Part shown: positions 23,378 to 32,325 of the stretch, piece by piece | Position numbering within the stretch: position 1 is the first letter of the stretch | Layout: each line of letters begins with the position of its first letter | Source: JAZREA01 sp045660545 | Lineage (GTDB): Bacteria > Bacillota > Clostridia > Monoglobales > Firm-18 | Direction: 5' to 3' | Assembly: GCA_045660545.1 (NCBI GenBank) | Contig: JAZREA010000008.1 | Span: 1 to 57,850, forward strand | DNA length: 57,850 bases | Program-made: the position numbers and the translations under genes | Notes under the pieces: model-generated | The model's input: only the letters and a program-made list of their open reading frames with translations | Database searches by the model: none | What the model was told of the DNA's origin: nothing

Positions 23378-24235
23378 ATGATAAAGTTTGGAACGGCGGG
23401 GAACCCCGAGGAATTTTACGACGGCGGGGGCAAGTCGTCAATCGAGATGCCCGCGTGGATAAGGCAAAAGGGGCTTGATGCCTACGAATATCAGTGCGGA
23501 CGTGGCGTGAAGATAAGCGAAGAGGCCGCAAACAAGCTCGGCGAAGAGGCGAGGGCGAACAAAGTTTCGCTAAGCGTACACGCGCCGTACTTTACTAACA
23601 TATCGAGCGTCGAGGACGAGAAGATAGACAGGACGATTACCTACATCCTACAAGCCGCTACTGCGGCGAAGAACATGGGAGCAGGGAGAATCGTCGTGCA
23701 CATGGGTGCCGCAAAGGACATAACAAGAAAGAGGGCTATGGAGATTTCGTCCGACACTATAAAGAGGGCGCTTTCGGAGCTTGAAAACGCGGGGTGCGCC
23801 GACGTTGCTATATGCCTCGAAACAATGGGCAAGCAAAACCAGATGGGAACTGTGGAAGAAGTAATGTTCCTTTGCACTATGGACGAGAGGCTGCTGCCGA
23901 CTATCGACTTCGGCCACGTCAACGCGCGAGAGCAAGGGGCGTTAAAGACGGCGGAGGACTATATAAACATACTAAAATATATGGAAAAAAAGATTGGAAG
24001 AGACAGGGCAGAAAAATTCCACGCCCATTTTAGCAAGATAGAGTACACAAAGGCGGGGGAAAAGAAGCACCTCACGTTTGAAGACCGTGAGTACGGGCCT
24101 GAGTTTGCACCTCTTGCGGAGGCGATTGTAGCGCGCGGCCTTTCGCCAACCATTATCTGCGAATCCGCAGGAACGCAAGGAGCGGACGCTTTAGAAATGA
24201 AAAGAATTTACGAGGAGTGTTTAAACAGAAAATGA
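23378..24235 (+). CDS. AP endonuclease family 2 / deoxyribonuclease IV-like TIM-barrel protein
   Basis: 285 residues. Metal-binding pattern of Nfo-type enzymes in order: HAPYFTNISS, IVVHMGA, CLETMG, TIDFGHVNA, FHAHFSKIEY and a late ICESAG. Deoxyribonuclease IV cleaves DNA at abasic sites, but this family also contains sugar-phosphate isomerases, so the substrate is not certain. I chose ATG 23378 (MIKFGTAGNPEEF), as family proteins begin in this way. A longer frame from 23354 lies within the GA repeat. The stop overlaps aroQ by four bases (ATGA). Confidence 0.85.
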   Translation: MIKFGTAGNPEEFYDGGGKSSIEMPAWIRQKGLDAYEYQCGRGVKISEEAANKLGEEARANKVSLSVHAPYFTNISSVEDEKIDRTITYILQAATAAKNMGAGRIVVHMGAAKDITRKRAMEISSDTIKRALSELENAGCADVAICLETMGKQNQMGTVEEVMFLCTMDERLLPTIDFGHVNAREQGALKTAEDYINILKYMEKKIGRDRAEKFHAHFSKIEYTKAGEKKHLTFEDREYGPEFAPLAEAIVARGLSPTIICESAGTQGADALEMKRIYEECLNRK

Positions 24236-24666
24236 AGATTCTAATTTTAAACGGGCCTAACCTTAACATGCTTGGGATACGCGAGCCTGAAAAGTACGGC
24301 GCAAAGACCTTGGAAGACATCAACCGCGAAACACGCGAATACTGCGAGGAAAAGGGGATTGAAGTCGATTTTTACCAGTCAAACTACGAGGGCGCGTTAA
24401 TCGACAAGATACAACAAGCCAGAGGAGTTTACGACGGGATTGTGTTTAACGCAGGGGCATTTACTCATTACAGCTACGCTATCAGGGACGCTATACCGAT
24501 TGCGCAGATTCCTGTTATCGAGGTGCATCTTACGGACGTTATGAACAGAGAGGATTTCAGAAAAATATCGGTTATTTCGGACGTTTGTGCCGAAAGAATC
24601 TACGGCCACATGGAAAAGAGCTATGTTTTAGGCGTTAAGGCTTTGGAGAAGATATATGATAAATGA
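24232..24666 (+). CDS. aroQ: 3-dehydroquinate dehydratase, type II
   Basis: 144 residues, normal length. It converts 3-dehydroquinate to 3-dehydroshikimate in the shikimate pathway and forms dodecamers. Motifs: ILNGPNLNMLGIREPEKYG with the active-site Tyr, FYQSNYEGALIDKI, FNAGAFTHYSYAIRDA and the catalytic-His segment VIEVHLTDV. The start is ATG 24232, coupled to the previous stop. The next gene starts inside its last 11 bases. Confidence 0.97.
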   Translation: MKILILNGPNLNMLGIREPEKYGAKTLEDINRETREYCEEKGIEVDFYQSNYEGALIDKIQQARGVYDGIVFNAGAFTHYSYAIRDAIPIAQIPVIEVHLTDVMNREDFRKISVISDVCAERIYGHMEKSYVLGVKALEKIYDK

Positions 24667-25693
24667 TGTTTTAAAGTCAAAAGGCCTTGACGCTTTAATC
24701 ATTACAAGCGCAGAAAATTTGCGCTACTTTTCCGCCTTTACTGGCGGAGAGGGTGTGCTGTTAATAACGAGGGGCGAAAGTGTTCTCTTCGTTGACGGCA
24801 GGTACACTGTGCAGGCAAAGGCACAGTCTACCACAGACAGAGTGGTCGAGTACAAGACCTCCCCCTTTGACGAGGCACAAAAAGGCGGTCTTAGCAAAAT
24901 CGGCTTTGAAGACGCCGCCGTTTCGTACAGGCTGTACGAAAGGATGCGCACAGCTTTTAGCGCTTCAGAGTTTGTCGGTGTTTCCGACCTTATCTTAGAC
25001 TATCGTGCTGTCAAAACGGCTGAGGAGCTTAAAAGCATCAAAAGGGCGCAGGCTATTGCAGACGCCGCCTTTTTACACATCCTGCCCTTTATAAAGCCGG
25101 GGGTTACGGAAAGGCAAATCGCCATCGAGCTTGAATATTACATGAAAAAGCGAGGCGCTGCGGGGACTTCCTTTGACACAATCGTCGCCGCAGGCGAGAG
25201 GGCGGCGCTACCACACGCGGACGTTACGGACCGCGAAGTTAAGGCGGGCGAATTTGTGCTGATGGACTACGGATGTATCTACAACGGATATTGCAGCGAC
25301 ATGACGAGGACTGTCGCCGTCGGCACACCGAGCGAGAAGATGAAAAAGGTATATGACACTGTACTTTTGGCACAAAAAAGCGCAATTTACGACATCGCGC
25401 CAGGCAAAAGCTGCAAGGAGATTGACGCTATTGCAAGGGAGATTATAGCAAAAGAAGGATTTGAGAAAAACTTCAACCATTCGCTCGGTCACGGGGTTGG
25501 ACTACAAATCCACGAGCAGCCTAACCTATCCTACCGCTCGGACAAGGTGTTAAGGCCCGGAAACGTCGTAACTGTCGAGCCCGGTATATACATCGAGGGC
25601 GAATTCGGCGTAAGGATTGAGGATTTGATTTTTATTACCGACTCCGGATACGAAAACCTCACAACATCGCCCAAAGATTTGATAATATTGTAA
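24656..25693 (+). CDS. Xaa-Pro aminopeptidase, M24 family
   Basis: 345 residues. The N-terminal creatinase-like domain (about 1-120) is followed by the pita-bread metallopeptidase domain. Metal ligands can be placed: LMDYGCIYNGYCSDMTRT (two Asp), SLGHGVGLQIHEQPNLS (His), TVEPGIYIEG (Glu) and FGVRIEDL (Glu). It removes N-terminal residues before proline in the cytoplasm. Placement next to efp is common in Firmicutes. Confidence 0.95.
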   Translation: MINDVLKSKGLDALIITSAENLRYFSAFTGGEGVLLITRGESVLFVDGRYTVQAKAQSTTDRVVEYKTSPFDEAQKGGLSKIGFEDAAVSYRLYERMRTAFSASEFVGVSDLILDYRAVKTAEELKSIKRAQAIADAAFLHILPFIKPGVTERQIAIELEYYMKKRGAAGTSFDTIVAAGERAALPHADVTDREVKAGEFVLMDYGCIYNGYCSDMTRTVAVGTPSEKMKKVYDTVLLAQKSAIYDIAPGKSCKEIDAIAREIIAKEGFEKNFNHSLGHGVGLQIHEQPNLSYRSDKVLRPGNVVTVEPGIYIEGEFGVRIEDLIFITDSGYENLTTSPKDLIIL

Positions 25694-25700
25694 AAAACAC

Positions 25701-25729
25701 TTGAATTTTATGACAAAATAGGGTACAAT
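25701..25729 (+). promoter_or_regulatory. Promoter of efp
   Basis: TTGAAT at 25701-25706, 17 bases, TACAAT at 25724-25729. Confidence 0.7.
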
Positions 25730-25760
25730 AGTATCGTAATACAGTATGGAGGTAATTTTT

Positions 25761-26318
25761 ATGATATCAGCAAGTGATTTTAGAAACGGCGTAACTTTTG
25801 AAATGGACGGAAAGGTTTATCAGGTAGTTGAGTTCCAGCACGTTAAACCCGGTAAGGGCGCGGCTTTTGTAAGAACTAAGCTTAAAGACGTTATCAACGG
25901 CTCGAACGTTGAAACTACTTTCAGACCTACTGATAAAATGCCTAAGGCTCACATCGAGCGTAAGGATATGCAGTACTCTTACTCCGACGGAGATTTGTAC
26001 TACTTTATGGACCAGGAAACTTTTGATATGATTCCGCTTAACTCTTCACAGCTTGGCGACGCTCTTAAATTCGTTAAGGAAAACGACATCGTAAGGCTCA
26101 TTTCCTACAAGGGTAATGTCTTCGACGTTGAGCCGCCTACATTCGTAGAGCTTGAAGTTGTTGAGACTGAGCCGGGCGTTAAGGGCGACACAGCTACTAA
26201 CGTTACAAAGCCTTGCACACTTGAAACTGGCGCTACTATCAACGTGCCGATCTTCATCAACCAGGGCGACGTTATCAGAATCGACACACGTACAGGCGAA
26301 TACATGGAAAGAGTTTAA
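25761..26318 (+). CDS. efp: Translation elongation factor P
   Basis: 185 residues in three beta-barrel domains. It relieves ribosome stalling at polyproline. The first domain has MISASDFRNGVTFEMDGK and QHVKPGKGAAFVRTKLK, where the Lys of PGKG is the tip residue modified in many bacteria. The C-terminus carries the EF-P signature (INVPIFINQGDVIRIDTRTG). GGAGGT lies eight bases before the ATG at 25761; upstream in-frame ATG 25746 overlaps this site. Confidence 0.98.
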   Translation: MISASDFRNGVTFEMDGKVYQVVEFQHVKPGKGAAFVRTKLKDVINGSNVETTFRPTDKMPKAHIERKDMQYSYSDGDLYYFMDQETFDMIPLNSSQLGDALKFVKENDIVRLISYKGNVFDVEPPTFVELEVVETEPGVKGDTATNVTKPCTLETGATINVPIFINQGDVIRIDTRTGEYMERV

Positions 26319-26335
26319 TCTTTAGGAGGATTAAT

Positions 26336-26743
26336 ATGTCATTGATTTCAGAAAAGGTTGCTTATTTGCAAGGTCTGGCTGAAGGGCTTAAAATTAACAG
26401 CGAAACCCCTGAGGGTAAGCTTTTGGGCGAGATTATCAGCGTGCTTGGAAGCATTTCCGACGAGCTTGAAGCCCACGAGGACGCTCAGGACGAGCTTTAT
26501 GACAAGGTGTTTGAGCTCGAAGACGAGGTCTACGGCGAAGAGGACGAGGGCTACTACATGGAAGAGTGCGACGAGGACGAGCAATTTACTATTAAGTGTC
26601 CGACTTGCAACGAGGAGTTCTTTATATCCTACGAGGACTTGGAGAGCGAGGAAGACCTTAACTGTCCTTACTGCAATCAGGAAATTGAGCTTGATTTAAG
26701 CTGTGACGGCGACTGCTCGATGTGTGACGGCGACTGCGAATAA
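26336..26743 (+). CDS. CD1247-type N-terminal domain protein with zinc ribbon
   Basis: 135 residues, very acidic. The N-terminal 65 residues form helices (SEKVAYLQGLAEGLKI, then EDAQDELYDKVFELEDEVYG) as in the small CD1247-like proteins of Clostridia. The rest has paired Cys (CPTCNEEF, CPYCNQEI) for a zinc ribbon and ends in two copies of a Cys-Asp-Gly-Asp-Cys-like motif. The function is not known. It follows efp by 17 bases with AGGAGG and shares its transcript. Confidence 0.75.
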   Translation: MSLISEKVAYLQGLAEGLKINSETPEGKLLGEIISVLGSISDELEAHEDAQDELYDKVFELEDEVYGEEDEGYYMEECDEDEQFTIKCPTCNEEFFISYEDLESEEDLNCPYCNQEIELDLSCDGDCSMCDGDCE

Positions 26744-26752
26744 CGTAAATTT

Positions 26753-26782
26753 AACGGCAGAGGGCAACCTTTGCCGTTTTTT
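26753..26782 (+). terminator. Terminator directly ahead of lspA
   Basis: AACGGCA pairs with TGCCGTT, followed by six T. Only 14 bases lie between it and the lspA ATG, leaving no space for a new promoter. Confidence 0.8.
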
Positions 26783-26796
26783 GTTTGGGTGGGGTT

Positions 26797-27288
26797 ATGA
26801 TTATTCTTATTTCGGCTGTTTTGGCCTTTCTATTTGACAGGATTTCGAAAATTTTAATATTAAAATATGCTTTCGGCCTTAGCTACCCGCTGGCTGACGC
26901 CTTTGGGGTTTCGGTGCCTGTTATTGAGGACGTCTTTCATCTGACGTACTACGGCAACACGGGAATGGCCTTTGGGCTTCTCGCGGGGAACAAGGCGCTT
27001 TTGATTGCCCTTTGTGCCGTGATTTTGGCGGTTATTGCCGCTTTGGCCGTGGTGCTTAAAATCAAAAAAGGCATTTTGGCGGTTTGCCTCGGGATGATTG
27101 TCGGCGGCGCGGTCGGTAACGTGTTCGACAGGATAATGTACGGGTTTGTTATAGATTATTTCGACTTTTGCCTGATTGACTACCCGATTTTTAACGTAGC
27201 GGACTGCTTTATTGTTGTGGGGGCGGTTTTGCTTTGTGTTTATATTTTATTCTTTGACAAAAAGGATGGGAACGGTGGAAAAATTTGA
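26797..27288 (+). CDS. lspA: Lipoprotein signal peptidase (signal peptidase II)
   Basis: 163 residues with four helices. It cuts the signal peptide of prolipoproteins at the lipid-modified Cys. Family boxes: NTGMAFGLLAG, GGAVGNVFDRIMYGFVIDYFDF with the first catalytic Asp, and FNVADCFIVVGA with the second. The start is ATG 26797 after GGGTGGGG. The terminator just upstream suggests expression by read-through from the efp transcript or from a promoter inside the previous gene. Its end overlaps rluD. Confidence 0.95.
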   Translation: MIILISAVLAFLFDRISKILILKYAFGLSYPLADAFGVSVPVIEDVFHLTYYGNTGMAFGLLAGNKALLIALCAVILAVIAALAVVLKIKKGILAVCLGMIVGGAVGNVFDRIMYGFVIDYFDFCLIDYPIFNVADCFIVVGAVLLCVYILFFDKKDGNGGKI

Positions 27289-28183
27289 GTTTGTGGCTGA
27301 CGAAAACATCAGAATAGACAAGTTTTTGGCCCAGGCGATGGAGGATGTGACGAGGTCGCATCTGCAAAAGCTGATTGAGGACGGATGCGTTACTGTCGAC
27401 GGCGCAACAGTAAAGCCTAACTTTAAGCTGAAGGTGGGTCAGGCGGTTGTGGCGATGATACCCGAGGCTAAAACTATCGATGTGGAGGCCGAGGACATAC
27501 CGCTGGACATCGTCTACGAGGACGAGCATCTTTTGGTCGTAAACAAGCCGCAGGACATGGTCGTGCACCCCGCCGCGGGAAACTACGAGGGGACGCTTGT
27601 TAACGCGCTTTTGCACCACTGCAAGGACTCGCTCTCGGGGATAAACGGCGTTATACGTCCTGGGATTGTACACAGAATCGACAAGGACACGAGCGGCCTT
27701 TTGCTGGTCGCAAAGGACGACCTTACGCACAACGGCCTTGCGGCGCAGATTAAGGAACATTCGCTGACCAGAAAGTATATCGCGCTTGTGCACGGAAATT
27801 TCAGGCAGGACGAGGGGACGGTTGACGCGCCTATCGGGCGCCACCCTACTGACAGAAAAAAGATGTGCATTACGGACAAAAACTCCAAAACGGCGGTTAC
27901 ACACTACCGCGTTTTAAAGAGGTTTGGCGAATATTCGCTCGTTGAATGCAGGCTGGAAACCGGCAGAACGCACCAGATAAGAGTGCATATGGCAAGCATC
28001 GGCCACCCTGTGCTTGGCGACAAAACGTACGGGGTGAAAAAGGAAAAGTACAACCTAAGCGGCCAGCTTTTGCATGCGAGAATTGTCGGGTTTGTTCACC
28101 CTGTTACGAAAGAGTATATGGAATTTCAGACGGATATCCCTGAGCGGTTTTTAAAATTTTTGAACAGGGACGAGATTTTATAA
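27275..28183 (+). CDS. rluD: Ribosomal large subunit pseudouridine synthase, RluD family
   Basis: 302 residues. An N-terminal S4 RNA-binding domain (IRIDKFLAQAM, then GCVTVDGATVKPNFKL) is followed by the catalytic domain with HRIDKDTSGLLLVAKD (catalytic Asp) and GRTHQIRVHMASIGHP. It changes uridines of 23S rRNA to pseudouridine. The start is ambiguous: GTG 27275 has AAGG about nine bases upstream, while ATG 27266 has no such signal; I prefer GTG. It overlaps the lspA end by 14 bases, a pairing often seen in Firmicutes. Confidence 0.93.
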   Translation: MEKFEFVADENIRIDKFLAQAMEDVTRSHLQKLIEDGCVTVDGATVKPNFKLKVGQAVVAMIPEAKTIDVEAEDIPLDIVYEDEHLLVVNKPQDMVVHPAAGNYEGTLVNALLHHCKDSLSGINGVIRPGIVHRIDKDTSGLLLVAKDDLTHNGLAAQIKEHSLTRKYIALVHGNFRQDEGTVDAPIGRHPTDRKKMCITDKNSKTAVTHYRVLKRFGEYSLVECRLETGRTHQIRVHMASIGHPVLGDKTYGVKKEKYNLSGQLLHARIVGFVHPVTKEYMEFQTDIPERFLKFLNRDEIL

Positions 28184-28201
28184 CGCAAGGAGAAAAAGAT
28201 T

Positions 28202-28717
28202 ATGGAAAGTAAGATTAAAAAGCTGGTTTTGGCGGCGATGTTTTTAGCGCTTGGTATGGTTTTGCCGCTTTTGACTTCTCAGATTAAAGAGATTGGAGAC
28301 AGCTTACTACCGATGCACTTTGTTGTGCTGCTTTGCGGAATGGTTTGTGGCGGTAAATATGGGCTGGCAGTTGGTCTGATACTTCCTTATCTTCGCTCGG
28401 TGTGCTTTGGTATGCCGCCGATGTATCCAAACGCTGTGTGGATGTCCTTTGAGCTTGCTACATACGGCGCGGTTGTTGGCGCTTTGTACTCGAAGCTTGC
28501 TAAAAACAAGGTGAGATCTATTTACATATCTTTGGCGACGGCGATGGTTTGCGGAAGAATTGTGTGGGGGATTTCAAAGGCGGTACTTATGGGAATCGCG
28601 GGAAAGGCCTTTACTATACCGATGTTTATCGCGGGAGGAATAACCGACGCGATACCGGGAATTGTTATACAGCTGGTTTTGATTCCGATTATTATGCGCC
28701 TTGTGAAAAGGAGTTAA
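28202..28717 (+). CDS. ECF transporter S component
   Basis: 171 residues with six helices. It starts KIKKLVLAAMFLALGMVLPLL, typical of S subunits, followed by MHFVVLLCGMVCGGKYGLAVG and a C-terminal GIVIQLVLIPIIMRLVK. The long LPMHFxVLLCG and LPxLRS pattern is shared with S proteins proposed to take up thiamine precursors, but the ligand is not proven. No EcfT or ATPase gene is in the window. It is the first of a group of closely spaced genes. Confidence 0.82.
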   Translation: MESKIKKLVLAAMFLALGMVLPLLTSQIKEIGDSLLPMHFVVLLCGMVCGGKYGLAVGLILPYLRSVCFGMPPMYPNAVWMSFELATYGAVVGALYSKLAKNKVRSIYISLATAMVCGRIVWGISKAVLMGIAGKAFTIPMFIAGGITDAIPGIVIQLVLIPIIMRLVKRS

Positions 28718-28733
28718 TGGGAGGACGCAGCAT

Positions 28734-29684
28734 ATGATAAAAATTGGAATAGTTGGTGCGGGCATTAACTCGAAGCAGCACGCGGACGCTATTTTGGCAA
28801 ATCCCGACACAGAGCTTGTTATGGTGGCGGACGTCGTTTTGCAAAAGGCAGAGGCGCTTGCAAAGCCACACGGGGCAAAAGCCTTTGCCGACTACAAGGA
28901 CTTTTTAAAAGACGAGGGGCAAAAGCCCGATGTTGTTATATTAAATCTGCCGCATTTTCTGCACTGCGAAGTGTCGGTGTTCTTTTTGTCAAACGGTGTT
29001 AACGTGCTGTGCGAAAAGCCTATGGCTATGAACGTTAAAGAGTGCGACAAGATGGTTTTGGCTGCAAAGGAGCACAACACAAAGCTTGGAATCGGCCACG
29101 TGCAGCAGTATTTTAACACCATCGAAAAGGTGAGAGAAATAGCACAGACTAATCAGCTGGGCAGACTGATCAGGATAACAGACACAAGAAACACGAATTA
29201 TTTTGCGCGCAGGCCGGAGTGGTTTTTGGACAAGAAACTGTCCGGCGGCGGTATGATTATGAACTACGGCGCACACACACTGGACAGAATTTTTTATGTA
29301 ATGGACAGTGATGTTAAAAAGGTTAACGCCGTTTTGTCAAACTATATAAACGAACACAGCATTGAGGAAGGTGCGCAGGTGCTGATTGAGTTTGAAAACG
29401 GTGTAAGCGCAACAATGAATTACAGCGGCGGTGCTGTGGTCCCTTTTCAGGAGACGGTATATTATTTCGAAAAGGGGCAGGCTAAGGTTACAAACAAGCT
29501 TAGCATATACGATGGCAAAGAAACAACAGAAATTGACTCGGACGGAGTGTGCTGGGCAACAAAGGAGATTGCGGAAATGGTAGAATGGCTGGGCGGAAGG
29601 GCCACAAAGATTACCACGCCCGAGTACGCCGGAAAAATTGTTTCCGTCATTGAGCAGATTGCAAAGAACGAAGTTTTAAGATAA
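28734..29684 (+). CDS. Gfo/Idh/MocA-family oxidoreductase
   Basis: 316 residues. N-terminal Rossmann fold (KIGIVGAGINSKQHADAI) for NAD(P), the family's ECEKPMA-equivalent box LCEKPMAMNVKECD with the catalytic Lys, then a C-terminal domain with GGGMIMNYGAHTLDRI containing the usual catalytic-site His. It oxidises or reduces a sugar or inositol-like substrate that cannot be named. It lies 16 bases after the ECF gene. Confidence 0.92.
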   Translation: MIKIGIVGAGINSKQHADAILANPDTELVMVADVVLQKAEALAKPHGAKAFADYKDFLKDEGQKPDVVILNLPHFLHCEVSVFFLSNGVNVLCEKPMAMNVKECDKMVLAAKEHNTKLGIGHVQQYFNTIEKVREIAQTNQLGRLIRITDTRNTNYFARRPEWFLDKKLSGGGMIMNYGAHTLDRIFYVMDSDVKKVNAVLSNYINEHSIEEGAQVLIEFENGVSATMNYSGGAVVPFQETVYYFEKGQAKVTNKLSIYDGKETTEIDSDGVCWATKEIAEMVEWLGGRATKITTPEYAGKIVSVIEQIAKNEVLR

Positions 29685-29698
29685 CGAGGGATTTTTAA

Positions 29699-30385
29699 AT
29701 GTATAAGTATTTATTGTGGGATATTGACGGAACTGTGCTGAACTTTCTCGCTTCGGAAGCGTACGCGATACGGTTTTTGTTTAAAAAATACAATATTGGC
29801 GAATGTAGTGACGAAATGATTAAGCTGTATTCGAAAATAAATGTAAAATACTGGCAGATGCTTGAAAGAGGAGAGCTTACAAAGCCCGAGATTTTAATCG
29901 GCAGATTCCGTGAGTTTTTTGAGCTGATAGGGGCGGACGTAAATATAGCGGAGGACTTTAACCGCGAGTATCAGATAACGCTTGGCGACCACATTGAGTT
30001 TATCGATAATGCAGAGGAAATGCTCCTTGCTCAAAAAGGGAAATACACTCTTGCCGCGGTTACTAACGGAACAAAGGTTGCGCAGGAAAAGAAGCTGCAT
30101 CTTTCGGGGCTTGACCGCGTTTTTGACGCCATTTTTATATCGGAAAACGTTGGCGCAGAAAAGCCGAACAAGGAATATTTTGATTGCGTTTTTAAAGAGC
30201 TTGCTGTAACTGATAAAAAGGAGGTTCTCTTAATAGGAGACTCTCTTACGAGCGATATGCAGGGAGGCTTCCTTGCAGGAATAGATACCTGCTGGTTTAA
30301 TCCGTTGCACAAGGACAACACGCTGGATATTCCCGTTACGTACGAAATTGACAACCTTGGCAAAATTGCGGATATTGTTCGTTAG
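29699..30385 (+). CDS. HAD hydrolase, YjjG-type nucleotidase
   Basis: 228 residues. HAD motifs: LLWDIDGTVLNF (nucleophile Asp and acid-base Asp), AAVTNGT, EKPNKEYF (Lys) and LIGDSLTSDMQGG. The four-helix cap and the length fit YjjG/YfnB enzymes, which dephosphorylate pyrimidine nucleoside monophosphates and guard against non-canonical ones. It lies 14 bases after the preceding gene. Confidence 0.88.
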   Translation: MYKYLLWDIDGTVLNFLASEAYAIRFLFKKYNIGECSDEMIKLYSKINVKYWQMLERGELTKPEILIGRFREFFELIGADVNIAEDFNREYQITLGDHIEFIDNAEEMLLAQKGKYTLAAVTNGTKVAQEKKLHLSGLDRVFDAIFISENVGAEKPNKEYFDCVFKELAVTDKKEVLLIGDSLTSDMQGGFLAGIDTCWFNPLHKDNTLDIPVTYEIDNLGKIADIVR

Positions 30386-30403
30386 TGATTGTTAGGGGTT
30401 AAT

Positions 30404-31237
30404 ATGAGTAAAAAGACTATACTGATTTTGAGTTTGATATTAATACTTGTTTTTGTAGCTGTTACCGCTTTTAGCAGGGATTTAAAAACAGTTACATACG
30501 ATGTAAAAAGCAGCAAAGTTCAAAACACGGTTAAGATAGCGCTTGTTACAGACCTGCATTCGTGTTATTATGGGCAGAACCAGAGCGAGCTTTTTGACAA
30601 AATAGACGAGTATAAGCCTGACGCGGTGCTGCTTGGCGGAGATATTTTTGATGATATATTGGATGAGGAAAATGCGCAAATATTGATTGACCGGCTTGCC
30701 GGCAAATATAAAGCGTACTATGTAAGCGGCAACCACGAATGGTGGAGCGGCAGGATGTATGAATTTTTTGACTATCTTAATTCCAGGGGGGTTAAGGTAC
30801 TTCGGGGAGAAAGCGACAGTATTAAGGTTGGGGACAGCGTGGTAAACATTTGCGGAATCGACGACCCGGAAGTTGACAGATATGACCCTACGTATACTCG
30901 TTGGGAGGAGCAATTGGATAAAGCGGGGAAAACATTGGATTCTGGCACGCTTAATATATTACTGAGCCATCATCCCGAGCGTATTGACGATTATTCCAAA
31001 TATGGTTTTGACGTTATTGTGTCGGGGCACGCGCACGGAGGCCAGTTTAGAATACCTTTTATTTTAAACGGGTTTTACGCGCCGGACCAGGGATTTTTGC
31101 CTGAATATGCCGGCGGAGTATATGATATTGACGGCAAAAAGATGATTGTAAGTCGTGGGCTTTCGCGTGAAAACACCTGGCTCCCGAGGATTTACAACAG
31201 GCCTGAGCTTGTGCTTGTTAATATCAGGACGGATTGA
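30404..31237 (+). CDS. Membrane-anchored metallophosphoesterase
   Basis: 277 residues. An uncleaved N-terminal hydrophobic segment (TILILSLILILVFVAVTAF) anchors it outside. The calcineurin-like metal ligands are visible: LVTDLHSCYYG, LLGGDIFDD, VSGNHEWWSG, LLSHHPERI and VSGHAHGGQ. YkuE/YaeI-like relatives act on lipid or nucleotide phosphates, but the substrate is unknown. The start is ATG 30404 after AGGGG. Confidence 0.9.
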   Translation: MSKKTILILSLILILVFVAVTAFSRDLKTVTYDVKSSKVQNTVKIALVTDLHSCYYGQNQSELFDKIDEYKPDAVLLGGDIFDDILDEENAQILIDRLAGKYKAYYVSGNHEWWSGRMYEFFDYLNSRGVKVLRGESDSIKVGDSVVNICGIDDPEVDRYDPTYTRWEEQLDKAGKTLDSGTLNILLSHHPERIDDYSKYGFDVIVSGHAHGGQFRIPFILNGFYAPDQGFLPEYAGGVYDIDGKKMIVSRGLSRENTWLPRIYNRPELVLVNIRTD

Positions 31238-31275
31238 TAACTTTTAGACGGAAGATAGATTTAGGAGGCGATGTT

Positions 31276-32295
31276 ATGAAATTGAACTTTGAACAAATAA
31301 AGGAAATTACAACGGGGGCGGTTGATTTTCAACAGGAAAACGGTATGTTTTTATTAAGCAGGTTTACTGCGGAACAGTCAAAACTGTACCAGACAACAAG
31401 CCAGGACTTTTACAACAAATCGCAGTCGACTGCGGGTGTTAAATTTTGTTTTAAAACAGACAGTAAAAATTTGTTTATAAAATTAAAGACATCCCTTTCT
31501 ACTTCAAGAAAGTATTTTTCGGCAGATGTTTTTGTGAACGGACGTCTGATAGGGTATATTGATAATTTCTCTAATGTAGAGCTGGAGCGGGGTTATACAC
31601 GACAGGAGTTCTTGTTGGGAGAGTTTTGTAAAAATTTTGAGCTTGGCGATGGCGAAAAGACAGTGTGTGTTCATTTGCCGTGGTCGGTCAAGACTCTGAT
31701 TGAGGAAGTTTCTGTTGACGACAATGCGTTTGTCGAGGGTGTAAAGCCAAAGAAGAAGCTTTTGGCGTTTGGCGACTCCATAACGCAGGGGTACGATGCG
31801 CTACGCCCTTCTAACCGCTATGCCGCAAGACTTGCGGAAATGCTGGGAGCCGAGGAATTTAACAAAGCAATAGGCGGAGAGATGTTTTTTCCTGAGCTTG
31901 CCAAGCCAAAAGACGACTTCGTGCCTGATTACATAACCGTTGCTTACGGCACAAACGACTGGAATGGCACGGACGAAGAAACTTTTAAGCGTAAATGCAA
32001 GGAGTTTTACAGGAATATATCAAGGAATTATCCGAACACCAAAATATTTGCAATAACTCCGATATGGAGAAAGGACATGTGCGAATACAGAGAATTTGGC
32101 GATTTTAAGAACGTTGAAAAGGACATAATAGAGGCTGTGGCGGACATTGAAAACATCACGGTAATTTCGGGCTTTGACTTTGTCCCCAAGGACGAAAAAT
32201 ATTATGCTGATTTAAGACTGCACCCAAACGATGATGGGTTTGAACATTATGTGGAGAATTTGTACAGAAAAATCGAACTTGCTTTGGCCAAATAA
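31276..32295 (+). CDS. SGNH/GDSL hydrolase with N-terminal beta-sandwich
   Basis: 339 residues. The C-terminal half has the SGNH blocks: AFGDSITQGYDALRP (Ser nucleophile), KAIGGEM (Gly), VAYGTNDWNG (Asn) and DLRLHPNDDGFEHY (Asp/His). The N-terminal 150 residues form an accessory domain often seen in carbohydrate acetyl esterases (CE2-like). No signal peptide, so it probably acts in the cytoplasm. The start is ATG 31276 after AGGAGG; a longer frame to 31234 overlaps the previous gene. Confidence 0.88.
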   Translation: MKLNFEQIKEITTGAVDFQQENGMFLLSRFTAEQSKLYQTTSQDFYNKSQSTAGVKFCFKTDSKNLFIKLKTSLSTSRKYFSADVFVNGRLIGYIDNFSNVELERGYTRQEFLLGEFCKNFELGDGEKTVCVHLPWSVKTLIEEVSVDDNAFVEGVKPKKKLLAFGDSITQGYDALRPSNRYAARLAEMLGAEEFNKAIGGEMFFPELAKPKDDFVPDYITVAYGTNDWNGTDEETFKRKCKEFYRNISRNYPNTKIFAITPIWRKDMCEYREFGDFKNVEKDIIEAVADIENITVISGFDFVPKDEKYYADLRLHPNDDGFEHYVENLYRKIELALAK

Positions 32296-32325
32296 CGGTA
32301 AAAGCCATTAAAAGGAGAAGAGCAT

